The translations under genes and the position numbers were made by a program. Below the pieces are notes generated by a model. That model ran no database searches. It saw nothing but the letters and a program-made list of their open reading frames with translations, and was not told the DNA's origin. Of a stretch of DNA of 64,000 nucleotides, positions 43,893 to 56,600 are shown piece after piece. How positions within the stretch are numbered: position 1 is the stretch's first letter; every line of letters begins with the position of its first letter. The DNA comes from Heligmosomoides polygyrus polygyrus (lineage: Eukaryota; Nematoda; Chromadorea; Rhabditida; Heligmosomidae): NCBI GenBank assembly GCA_947396885.1, contig OX377206.1, forward strand, positions 20,641,114 to 20,705,113, in the 5' to 3' direction.

Positions 43893-44289
43893 GTGACAAT
43901 CCGGTCAGCGAAGTGCGAGGCGCGCTTCTCGCGGCCGCTTCTCTGGACGGCGTCAAAAGTGCCGGAGCCGCGTTTGCGTCTTTTGCTGCGTCTGCTCGTC
44001 GGCGACGACTCCGAGAGACCGGCGACTCTCGCCGAGGTGCACACAGAAACGAGCGTGCTGGTGGTGGACCGCGCTGGAGCGACGAGACGCAGAAATGGGG
44101 GCGGACCCCCTGGGGGCATTGCCTCGGACACTCGCACGAAAAGTCCTACGTCTTCTATCGTTGAAGGACAGAACGCGGTTCGGTTACACTCCTCATCTTA
44201 CTGTTCGCTTCTCTATCACTGTCACGCACCGTCTCTAGCCACACACGTACACGCACAGTTCAGCGCTAGACGAATCCACCACCCCGGAG
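43893..44289 (+). CDS. Candidate GC-rich exon, unknown product
   Basis: A TTTTCTAG acceptor at 43885-43892 opens a plus-strand frame of about 130 codons that is far richer in G and C than its surroundings. It reads SKVPEPRLRLLLRLLVGDD, then TLAEVHTETSVLVVDRAGAT and a Gly/Pro-rich NGGGPPGGIAS. A possible donor GAG|GTGTAT is at 44289-44290. The opposite strand is also open (Ser/Arg-rich), so the strand is not certain. It lies just upstream of the first recognised F-box exon. The phase of that donor (1) does not fit the F-box exon start, which needs two leftover bases, so either another exon intervenes or it belongs to a different gene. No domain was recognised. Confidence 0.3.
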
Positions 44290-44624
44290 GTGTATACCTA
44301 GCCTAGTTGTAGTTCAAGACTGGCATGGGCATTTTTACGGTTTTCGCGCCTCGAGACGCTGTCCTTTTCTCCGCACTATTACGGATTGCCGTCGTCCGAC
44401 GCCGCGAGTGTTTGGATCGGCGGCGCCCCTTCTGGCTTAATTCAAAATCCCCAGCTGTGCCTCCCGTACGTTTTCCACACCCAGCGGAGGCAGGCCGGTA
44501 GTAGACCACCCCCACCCCTCCCTCCTCAGTAGTCTGCTTCTGGCATCTACCCAGAGCTCACTGTCTGTCTCTTCACCACTGCTCCAGGCCTACTTCACAT
44601 CTACTGTTCCATTTCTGCTTTCAG

Positions 44625-47600
44625 CTGTGAGCGAGTCTCAAAGTCGTGGCGTTCATTGGCCATGGAAGCAACCCGATCAGAGACGAAACCCGTCTGGGTG
44701 TATGTGATTTTCCGGAAAAATCACTGCTCAGGTAGGTCTTGGGACTCACGCGTTGGCCGTCTACTTCCATGACGCCTCCTGGATATTCACCTCATAGGGC
44801 ACGAGAAGATGACCGTGAACATCAGCTTTGATGGGCCGATCTTCTGGAATCGCCAAGTTGCCTACATCTACTGCTGTTCCTGCCACTTTGATGAGCACGA
44901 GGTGAGCTCACTTATTGAAGGCGTTCAGTACCCGGCTTATTTATGGTCTTCATGTTGGGAAAACGAAATGTTTTTAGCTAGGATAAGTGGTACAAGAGAT
45001 TGGTACGTTACGTCCAATGAACTGTACTTGTTGGACTAGTAGGTCTCCGGTAGTGCTCACTGATGAAGACACAATCATTAGATGATCCCGTCGATGCTTT
45101 TTAGCTTCTGTAGGCAGTCTCTGCTTCCCAGTTGCTGTGATACGGTAGTGGAGTGAGTTTATAACCTTTAGTGATGGACCGCTAAGTACAGTGTATGAAT
45201 GCTGTGCATTCTCTGCTGAAAAAACTGCATGAAACATTCATTTCATCTCTCGATTTTATCTGTGAAGTTCTTCTAAAATTTTCGGTTCGGTTAGATTTTG
45301 TTCTATTTCTGGAGGTCCTACTCACAGATGCTTGTTCCTCGCTAATGTTCAACCAATCCTACTGATTCTGCCATTCTAAGATTGGTATCCGGCGGCGTTC
45401 CTTACACTTCCTTACACTTACGATGTACATGCTTCAGTTTCTCTTTAGTGTAGTTAGTCCACTAAGCTCAAGAATGTGACTATGCTCTCTGGAATATCCC
45501 ACTTCATTGCTCTGTGCACTTCAAAGTACCTGTGTTCTAAAGAAGCGAGCGAGATTGAATTAAACTGCCAGTGGAGTCTTCTGTAGGCTTTGCAGAGACA
45601 GAACAGCTACACCAAAAAAGCCCGTTATATATTCTGGGTTATTTTCTATTAGTACAATTCCTATGAGGCCTTCAAGAAAATGTATTTATAGCGCAGTCGC
45701 CTGAATTGAGAATGAGGTCCTCAGTATAGCTGGTGGTGAATTTAAGTAGGTCCGTCGGTCTATTTTGACGAGTGTACGATTCAGGACGACGACATCTAGT
45801 AACTACGTAGTCATTAGTGAAGTAACTGGCTCGTATAGTCCACAGAGCATTCCGGACCCTCGTCCCCATCCCCTAATAACTTTGTTTTGGCTGCTGGACA
45901 GCGCGCTTCTCTGGTCAGCATCTTTCATAACGCTGTGAAGCCAGTGTAAACAAGCGTTGACCCTCGGACGAGACTTGTCTAGTGCATTTACGGAACATCG
46001 TTATCGAATTTAAACGAAAAAGTCTGTTTTTCGTGACCGTAGTGAACGGACACCTCGGCGGTCAGTTTGTGGCGGTCTATTTAATAAGAGGAAATGGAAC
46101 AATGCTAGCTATTCGACGGCTGAGTATCGGTTGATTGCCGTGCACTTGCTCCCCTTGGATCTCATCTGCAGGCTGTGGAAAGTGGACCAGTGATTTTGCT
46201 AAGCTGAAAGAGAGCACAGGCGAGTATGTTTGAACAAGCATGCTATATGCAGCTTGTAACACTTGAACGCTTCGGCCGGGTTATTGAAGGAATTCCTCAA
46301 TACAGGCGATTGTTGGAGTATTTTTCAAAAAAGTGGAATTAATGGCTATAGATTAGAACCCTATGACCTCCACGAGATAATGGATAAAAACGCATTAGAT
46401 CCACTTCCACTAGATCGCTCGCTAGGTGGCAGAAGACAACCTTCATCTAGAGGAGACTCTTGCTGTAAAACCATGATCTCCGCCTTCCTGTTTGATGAAT
46501 TGAGAGAAAGGATTTGGTCTGCGGTGGAAAGACCTCTTTACTTCAATAACGTCTGCAGGAGGTGTGATGTTGTCGTTATTGAAGAGAGCCAGGAATGGCT
46601 CAGGATTTAATATTTTTGGATTATGAACTAGTGAGATAAGGATAAATGATAAAGTTCGGCGTTAGTCAAGAACTTTCCGGAATGTGCCATGCACTCTACT
46701 TCTTTGCGGTATTGGAGGGAATTTGAGCGTGTATTCGACATGTACAACCCCTGACCTGCGGTGGAAGGCCGTTGAACATGCTACGGCTTTACCATTCACG
46801 AGTTCGGCACAGCGAGAAAGTCAAAGCTGCTTCGAAACGAGTTTAGTACCAATTCACCGACCCCGAAGGATTGAAGGATAGGTTGGGCTGGGCGGGAAAT
46901 TCGAACCAAGAATCTGGGTATGGGTGCATACGACAGCGGACACCTCCTATTGCCCTAGGAGTCGCCCATTGCCTATTCAGTGAGATATTTGGCGAAGTAT
47001 AGCTAATTTTTAAAAAGAACGCAAAAGAAAAGCTTCAACCCCTTTTTGCAGACAGCAGTTAGGAACGAACGAGTTTTCCAGGCGGCGGGAGGTTGTCTAC
47101 TTAGGCTGTAAACTTAATTTTTCTAGTGTAACTTCACATCTGCCTAGTTTTTAACTAGAACGGTCAAGAAGATGAAGGCTTGATTGCTCAACGAAACCCG
47201 CTAAAATTTAAGGATGTGATCTTCTAGCAAAGGGTGGGATCGGGGCGTGTTTTGGCAGTAAAATCTGCTATTATTCAACTGTTTTTGTAGAGCTTTTGAT
47301 ATATGGGTAATGAGAGCGAACAATATGGCTCTTGTCTTGACCAGAAAATTTTGCTATCTTTTCCAGTATACGTTTAATTAACACAATGTTCACTAAGTTC
47401 ATTCTTGGTCGTACGAAAGAATGAGAAATTGTATGGCAACTGAAAGGCTTCTGCCTTAATGTAGACGAAATGAATAAATTAGGGTGAATAATTAAGAAAA
47501 AGAGGAGAGTAGGAGGGAAGGAAAAAAGGAGAGGAGTAGTTCGTAGAGCTAGACAAGTTTTCTTCATCACAGGCCCTTATATGAAGACATCGACTGTTAT

Positions 47601-50600
47601 GACTCTTTCTAAAAATGTCTTTTTTGAGACCGAATATGGAGCCTGCGTTAGCCTGAAAACGATTCCGACCCAAATCCTTCTTGCTTTTTTGACAATGTTG
47701 GGTGCATTCCTCGCAGCTGCAGAGCAATTGGATGGGTTTTTGCTCAAAGCCGGAGTTCACAGACTGATATTTGTCGACCAACGACGCTTTTCTGCCTAAT
47801 TCAATAAGAAGCACATGCTGTCAACCTGATTGACTTATCTGCGTGGTGTATGGACAGCCTAAAGGGTGTTCCACGAGCCAACGAATTTCAGAAGCTGTAA
47901 TCCTTCGGATTAGAAAAGGAGAGGGTGATCCTCGTGGCAGGCTTGCACTCGTCAAATCTCCGTCAGTCACTCATGAATCTGCCAGCACTGCGCCTTTACT
48001 TTGAGCTGTAACTCGAGATGCTGTCAGAACTGCGTACATCCGTTGGCTGCACCATCTTGTGAGCAGATGTTAGCGCAAAGATGTTCTCTTGCTCCAAGAT
48101 TGGCGAAACTGGAAGGCCATGATGTTCTGCGTTTTGCGTCCAGCAAAATCGGAACCTTAGAGGGACTACGCCATTCGTTTCAGCTGTGTGAGGAAGCCTT
48201 CCATAATGTACTTCACATGTTTGAGAATTTCATGTGGCTCACGCACCAGTCCTAATCGGAGTAAGGGGGAGGTTATAATGATTTGAATTTTCGATCCCTT
48301 GCTTGAGTTCCCACGAGAGCTCAGCTGCTGTGTCGTTGTTATATAAATTCAGGAGATGTGATTGTGTGGCACAGGATGGCGTACGTAACTGACAATTTGC
48401 AGTTGCCCTCGCGAATGGGATAGATCCTAGTTACTTTAACACGCGGTGGTTTATTCTCTGGTGTCACACTTGAGATCGGTTCTGGCGATGCCGTTCTGGC
48501 GATGCTCAATTTATCTTTGGGCTTAAGCATTTCATTGAGGAAGGATCATTCCGGCGGCATACCTTCAAAAACCTCATTGGAAAGCTCGCACCCGTGATCA
48601 TCAACGGAGAAGTGCGCTTCCGGAAATGGGAAAACCTCTTCTAAATGCAAAGGAGTTTTTTCTCTGCCCCGAAGGCATATTGAGCGTGCACGCAATTAAG
48701 TAATGGTCCAAAAAATACTATTATACAAATTGGAAGTGCCACGCACTGCTTCAGCGCCGTTGCTACACCACAGCTTGTTGTGTAGTAGCAGTGGTGGTGG
48801 TAGTAGTAGTAGTATATGAAATCTAGCGCGGTCGCAATTACACGCTTGACACGCTGTTTGGCGTCCATCGGAGTCGCCATTGGAGTCTGCTCCTCGTCCT
48901 CCTCCTCGTCCGACTGCTGCTGCTGCTGCTGGACAGCCGCTAGAGCGGACATCGTTATTTTGTCAATTGCGAGGGCATGAACCAAGAGCCGCAGCGGCAG
49001 CTCGGTCCGCAGCCAGCACTGCTGACCCCTCTCACACGAATGAGGCCATCAAATTTTCGAGCACTGAAAAATGGCAGCCGGCCGATCAATGCGATACACC
49101 ACTGCAACATTACTGGTAATACGCTCGCAAATGTTTCCTGCAGTCCGGATGCCATCGACTGACATCGAGAGTGGTTAATGACATCGACTTGTCCGCAATC
49201 GGCCGCCTGACCCTAGCGCTTAAAGGAAATGTGCTGGCAGAGCAAAATAACAGCTGGCAACCTCTGTATTCCGAGAATGGATTCTACTCGTTCCCTGCAA
49301 GGTGTTTTGGAAGAAAAGGTGTAACCGGGCATGTTTTTAGCATCGAATTCTGACCTAGTAGTGTCATCTCATAGCCAGGCTCACTATTAAGAATTGATAA
49401 TAAAAGGATAAAGGACGGCGTCGTTCAATCAGTTTTGCAATGCGCCACGCTTCCAACCTATACGGCATGTCCTGGAGGCATTTCTATACGTATATGGTCT
49501 ATGCGAGTTGCGGTGGCCAACCCATGAAGAAGCCAGTGCCATCCTGAATGAAGAAGCCATCCTTCCCAGATACCACAAGTGTGATACCAATTCACCGATC
49601 CCGGAGAGATGGAAGGCTTAGTTAGCCTAGACGAATTTCGAGCCAGGAACCTGGTATCGGGTGCTCGCCGTAGCTGTCACCTCCTCCGACTGCGCTCCAT
49701 GCGCCCTACATACTTATCACTTACCTGCAATAACGTCCTTCCCAAGGCGTGGTAATGGTAGCAGCTGGTCACCACCTTGTCCTAACTCTACAAATAGAAG
49801 TTGATTGATTAGAGCAAGACGGTTTCGAAAGGAAAAGTTGTATCCGGTCGTGTTTCCGTCTTCACCCACCAGTTTATGCCATCATCTAGTAACGATGAAG
49901 AAGCGAACAGAGGCGTCAGATAACCGAAGGCTGTTGTTTACATAATAGTGAAGCTTGTAAGTGTGAGAACTTATACAATGAGTGCAGCTGGCAGAAAGGG
50001 TGCCAATAAGCTTTTTAACCTTAATATTTGTGTTGTAACGAGCGCAAGTGCTGTCCTCATCTGCGGTTACACCGCGAATTCGAAGCGGCTTAGAGCCTTC
50101 TAATTCAATTGCTTAGGCCTAGTAGAGTAATTTTCTAATTTACAGTATTATAAAACTTCCACGGCAGGTCCTATAAGACAGTTGATCTGCAAATTTTCGA
50201 AATGCTTAGGGATGAAAATTTTGATCAATTTTGCACATGAATTTAAAATTTTGCGGAGGAAAAGACTGCGGTACATAACTCCATTGAAAGGCTATTTATT
50301 TATTTATTTATTGCACTTAGAGGCGCGCTCTACAATACAAAGAAACTAGCTTGGAAAGCAGCAACAGAATTGTAATAGAACGCTTTTCGATTCTATTTGT
50401 CCAATACGTAGAAAAACGTTTAATTGAGGGGAAAAATCGTAGCAGATCAAAAAACATAATTACTAAACAGGGCTAACCATTCTTCAATAATGGCAGTCTA
50501 TGAATATTTAAATGAGTGCTCTGGACAAGTTGATTAAGTTGGAGTAATGAAAAGCCTTAATTTGAAGGCGATACAGCTGAGTTCAATGACTCCCCAAAGT

Positions 50601-53600
50601 TTGTCTTTGTCGGTAACTTGGAGTACCCGGAATGTTCTATTACTATGGGATATCCTAGAAGCAGTATAGAAGTCTGGTATCAATTCACTAGTCATGGGTA
50701 ATGGTTAGTCTGACCGCTAGTTGAGCACATTATCGTTCTTTGGATCCTAGGCGAGATCGCGCGTATACGAATTGTTCCACGTGGGACCTTTAAATGTATA
50801 GCTACGTATGGCTTAAATTGTCGAAGATTGAATGAAATTGATGAAGACAATGTAGGTGGACTACATTAAGTCACGATCAATTTGCAATTTAAATGAACTG
50901 CAAAATTGGCGAAATAATCAGAGAAATCCGGAAAAGTCCTTTAAATTTTTTCTATATTTTTTATGCCAAAGTACATACTTTATTTTCTGCGATTCAGCGG
51001 AACTCCAGGCCATCTCTGATTGTTCTGGTTTTGATCTTTTTCATACATAAGCAATCTCCGAAATATCCCAATGTCATTGGTTAAGATCTCGATAATTTTA
51101 AGTGAGAGAAGACCGTGAACATTCCCGTGTGTTTTGGTTGTGTTAGGTTTTCTAGTGCTTTGCAGAAAAAGAAATCATTTCTATCAAGACTTACAGCGTA
51201 ACTGGTTCCATGCTGACATCAGCGGCCAGCTCATCCCGGATACGGGTGAGTGCTGATGGGTCCCACGAGGTGTGGATGTTGCGTTCGATCAAACAGTGCC
51301 GGTGGTGTAATGGCGTAGAGCATTCCCGCCCGGTCAGAGGGAGGTGCGGGTTCGAGTCCCGCCTGGCGCTAGAAGTTTTGATCGCAACAAAACATCGCTG
51401 TAACAGAAAAAGAAATATTTTCAAAGACCACGTCAACAAAAATTCGTTAGCGATCATTAACACATTCCTCAATAATCTTCAATTTATGCTATATGGAGAC
51501 AATCACGTGGTTCTAAGTGGTAATATTCCGCGTACAGATGGTGAGGGATGCAGACCCGTAAGCACCCATGGGACGCAGAGCTGTCATCTGTAAAGAGCAT
51601 CGGTCAGAATCGCGGAAGAGCCCACTTTACACTCCCACGGGCCCAGTTCTTCAACTAATGGAGTTTAAACGTTCAGCTGTTGCGTCACCGTTTGCATCGT
51701 AATGCAATTCTGTTATCGAAAAACCTTTTAAAGTGTACTCCAGAACAGACGGCTTTGATGAAGGAGTTTTCATGGCATAACCGGAAAAACGCGTTAGAGC
51801 TGCAGTCATCTATCATTTCCTGCAGAACTCACAGATCAGAATCCGTTCCGTTCCGAGTAGAGAACATTCAGAATCTCGTTCATAGTACGAGTCCTCTGCA
51901 AAACGCGCAGAGTGACGATGGCCAAGATAAACAAGAGGGCAAGTGCCATGCTCTGAAAGCTTCCGGGAGCAGAAATTGAATCCGCGTTGAAATCTGGCGC
52001 CATCTTGATCAGCTGCTCTATTTCCCTTCGCCACTCGAGGGCTGTTGGCCCATTTGGTGTCGAATTACCGGCTACTACTCAAAAGACGGGCGTGAAAGTG
52101 CACACACTTCACAAGTAAATGAGGATTCTGCACTACTTTTGATGCCCTTCCGAAGTGGGGAGGCTGCTTTTGCAAGCGTTTTTGGTCCCAAGAGCGCGCT
52201 TTTCTAGACTTTGCTCAAGTGGTGAAATGTCCATATGAATAAGGATAAAGGACGACATTAATCAGTTTCTGTTTGGGATGCGCCACGCATTTTGCTTCAT
52301 CGGCATATCGTGGCGACAATATATGAATGCGAACGCCGATTGTGTATAAGTCAGTACTCTATCCTCCCCACACAAGCATGACATCAATAGTTTGACCTCG
52401 GAGAGAGTAGAAGCTTGGTTGGCATGGGCGGAATCCGAGTAAAGAATTATGACGCACGTGGTGCAGCATTAGTGCCTCTGACCGCGCTACTCAATCCCTT
52501 TTGGGGTGCGCCACGCATTCTAAACACTTGAATGTCTGGAGGCGATTTGGACACGTATTTGACCCGTACAGCGACGACTAGCGGTAACCAGCCGATAAAC
52601 AAGTCCAATTCATCGACCTAGGAGGGATGGAAAACTTTATTGGTCTGGGCAAAGAACTCGAATGAAAAACCTGAAATCGAGTGCTCGCAATTGCCGGCGC
52701 ATCGTCCAACTGTGTGGCAACTCGCCAGAATAGTATAAAAGGATAAGGATAAAGGACGGCGTTACTCAATCCCTTCTGGGATGCGCCAGCGCATTCTACT
52801 TCTACTTGATATTGTGGAGGCGACATGAATGCGTATGGATTTGGCCGCCAGAATAGTAATCTCTAAAAAATCAGAAAAGTTATAGCCAAACATGGAGTTT
52901 ATATAATCGCGTCTACTGTACTACTGTTTTAAACATGTTATTAGCATGTGACGCAATCGAGAGAAAGCGCCAATCACGCGCGCACTGCCTATTGACTTTT
53001 GGTACGGGGCCTCACCAGAGCAACCTGTTTTTGTCCATGGGGAGTCGGTCACTTGATACCAGTCTTGTATGAAAAGCTCAAGGCATCTTCCGCATCAGAA
53101 GGCCTACGTCGCTCACTGCATTTGGCGAATATACGTTTCATGTGGGGTCACATTGAAGTTGCAGAAGGCATGGCACAGGAATAAACCACGGTTTTATGCT
53201 TTTTGTATACACGGCATGAGCGAACTATTATGGATAACGTGGTAGACAAGTACTTATTTCACTAACTGATTATATGCATGCTGTTGAAAGGCTTGAGCGT
53301 ATTAATTCATGAATTATTAGAATTCTTGATCAGTAGATCAATTGCATCTTCCCGGGAAAGGAGAATTGCTACCAGACGGGTCGGGGAGGATAAAAGGATA
53401 AAGGATAAGGGACCGCGTTATTCAATCCCTTTTTCGATGCGCCACGCATTCTACCTCTATGGGATATCGTGGAAGCGACACGAATGCGTATTTGGCCATA
53501 CAATGACTTGCGGTGGCCAGCCGATGAACAAGTCAGCGCTTTATCCTTCCCAGACAAGTCTGGTACCAATCCACCGGGGGAGGATAATGCGTTAAAATCT

Positions 53601-56600
53601 TTATCGACTGGCTTTGGCGGGTCATTATATAGGCCAAATATTTCAAATTGCCTACACGTGATTCCGCAGAAGTGAAATGCGTGGCGCATTCTAAAAGGGA
53701 TTGACCGACGCCGCACTTCGTCGTTGTTCCCTATATCCCATGAGATCGCTAATCACGAATCGTGTCTGAGAACCACCGTCGGCCGCGAGCACTTGCAGAT
53801 TTTTCCGGTGCCCGAGATAGCAGTCTTCGGGCTGCAGGCGACATCTATCATGCAAAAAACGCTGAGCTCATTGAGCCGAGGTTCTCAGAATGTGGGACAA
53901 GAATCCTCAGAACGGCTAGCCATTAGCTTTGCTATACATAGCAACCATGAAACAGGGGAGGTGTAAAAACACCTGATAGGGATAATGATGTTCTTCAGGA
54001 GCCTCGCTGGTTGAGTTACCCTTCATGCTGCGCTGCTCTGTGTATACTACATAGTTTATCAAGAGCGTCTAAAAATTTGTTTAGATTTGCCTTGGATTTT
54101 TTCCGCTGGCTTCGTAATTTGTACGAAAGCAGTGTGCATTGTTTATAATAGTTTGTGGAAGAAACAGAAAAAGGAGAGCAGAACCACCGGGGATTTCACG
54201 GTGAAGAACTGAGAGTTCTGTCCGACGGAAAAATCAGGTCTAACTGTTCTTTGTGTGCATGTCGAAAAATGCCAAAATTTGCCAGCAGCGCACGGTGTAC
54301 TCAATAACTGTTACCGTCCATCCTTCATCTCTCACAGGCATCAGTGTATAGCAATCGAGATGTGAGACTCTTTTCATTTTGTCACTGGAACGGAGAGATG
54401 CAGAGACAGAGGGACAGAGGGAAGGACAAGCGACCCATTAGCTTTTAAACCATTTTCAGATCGAATTGGACACTCTTCTAAGCTAGCCTAAGACTAATAA
54501 ATCAAATAAATCAAAGCTAACTCTTCCAAATCAAAATGAGCTTTTTCTAAATTAAACTGGAGTATGTTTAAAAAGGTCAGAATTATTTTTTGTTCAAGGA
54601 AAATTTTAGTATACTTTTATTAGAGTTTTAATTCACCTACCCAATAAGTGATCACATTGTTTTAAATTTTAGAAAAATTTTATTTTTTAAAGAAAAATAA
54701 TGGTTAAAGCATTTTTTAAGAGCAGGGCTGCGGCCAGCTTCTAGTATTGAAAACAGAAATTGCGTCATGTCCTCGGCCAAATGAAATTTTTGCGAATTTT
54801 ATTCGACTGATAGCAAAACTTCAGTCTACCTGGAGCTTCACATTTACAAACGATGCAACATAGAAAAATGTAAAGAAATACACATAACATCACTTTGAGG
54901 CTTCATGCAAGCAGCATTTACACTATCAGTCAAATAAACATTTTAAACACGAGCTTTTCGAGTACATGGCGCGATATAGTCTTTTGATGCACTACCAGAT
55001 TGCCGCATTGCTGCGTTTCAAAACAAATTATAATTTATTATTATTCTCAAAAAATAAAATTTTTATAAATTATTACACTTATTGGTGAAGGTGAACTAAA
55101 AATATCAAAGAAAGCTATACCAAATTTTCCTCGAACAAAAAGTTATTCTAACCATTTTAGAGAGTTTGTAGTTTAACCTGCATGAAGCTCGTTTCAGTTT
55201 GGGAGGCGTTCACCTTGATTTCAGAAGTATCAAGATTGTTTTGAAAGGTGTCCAATTTGATTTGAAGTGTCCAATTCGACGTGAAAATAGTATATACTAG
55301 GTGGCAGAGAAGAGCAGCTTGGGATGTCAACACAGTTGTAGATTTTTGAGAACAACACATTCATCCCGTATTTAACATCTGTTTTTGATTTTTAGGAAGA
55401 CATCAGAGCAGTAGTGTCATCCCATTAGTAAAGCAACAAACGACATCTGGATGACGAGAGTACGTAACTCACAGGCGAGGACTGGGGCCCTTCATGCTTT
55501 CAGTCATTGTGTGAGGCATCTAAAAGTAGTGTTTCCGTCTGCAGGCACTACTCATTCTTTGCAAATGGAGCTGCTTAAGTTTGAAGGACGGCCTGCTCAT
55601 ACGAAATTCAGCTGCTTTGAAAGCCATTGAGTGGTAAAACCCGATATAACATTCATGAGTGCTGGTTTTTTCTCTGCATAGGAGATTTTCTTCATTCGAG
55701 TGGCACACAAAGGACATATGTAGTCGGCTTTGGAACGTTGAGAACTACCCTTCAATCAAAGTCGACGAGGCGCCTATAAAGTGTCAGCACTACACAATGC
55801 TGAATGCTGATTCGTGTGCGAGTTGAAGGGAAAGAGTGCACATGGATTAGTTACAGATACCGTCAAGCAGTCAAAACGTAGAAGATTCTAGACGTCCTCA
55901 TACTTCTAAGAGAATCAGCTGCGCTATTCGCTAGCGGAAGCCATGCTTCTTAAAAACTTGTCTATTCTTGTGTTGTCTACAAAAACTAAGTACTGCCTGG
56001 ATAGTTATGCTTGTTTTAGGCACCAAAAGGTGTCACCCTTTGTGTCGCTTTTTGTATTCAATACAAATTACCCATTTAACCAAGTGTTTCTCGTACTTTT
56101 CCTGCGATCTATCCTAATCGAAGGGTGCATATAGTGATTTGTATCTCTAATCCCTTACTTGGGTCTCCACGACAGCTTCGGCTGCTCTTCCAGTATGCAA
56201 GGGCTTTTATTTAAATTCAGGGCTATGGTTGTGTGACATGGGATGACGAGGCAGTTGTCACTTTACGGTCGTCCCTCCGAGCTAGGATAGATCCCTCTTC
56301 TTGCCACACAGTGCGATCACCAGCACTCAAACTTCCCTCAAACTTGAGTAATTAAACCTTTAAAAATAAAGCTACTGCACTAATAATACGCATGCCACTC
56401 GATCAACATGAACATAAATATATAAATTAAATTACCAATAAGCTAAATTATTGCAATCGAACAGTATAAGGATTATATGCACTATTACAGTTGCGATACC
56501 TTTCTATATTCCTTTATTGCTGTGTTTCAGGGTCCGCTGATGGCAATATTGGGCAAGTTCGAACAGCGTGTGGAACGCATGTGCCTCGTGGATCGACCTG

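Noticed and set aside
47590..47815. Minus-strand Cys-rich exon (CSCEEC) of the antisense gene
   Set aside because: The phase fits only if a weaker donor is used for the first exon, and the opposite strand is equally open; evidence was too thin to call it.
48977..49162. Plus-strand frame beginning MNQEPQRQLGPQ with a GTAATA donor-like site
   Set aside because: It lies antisense to the better-supported minus-strand exon, starts only 24 bases from its start codon, has no acceptor or partner exon in phase, and the nearest acceptor would give a 28-nt intron.
51295..51370. Functional tRNA gene
   Set aside because: The block is part of a repeated element with its own target duplication, the anticodon stem is mismatched and position 33 is C.
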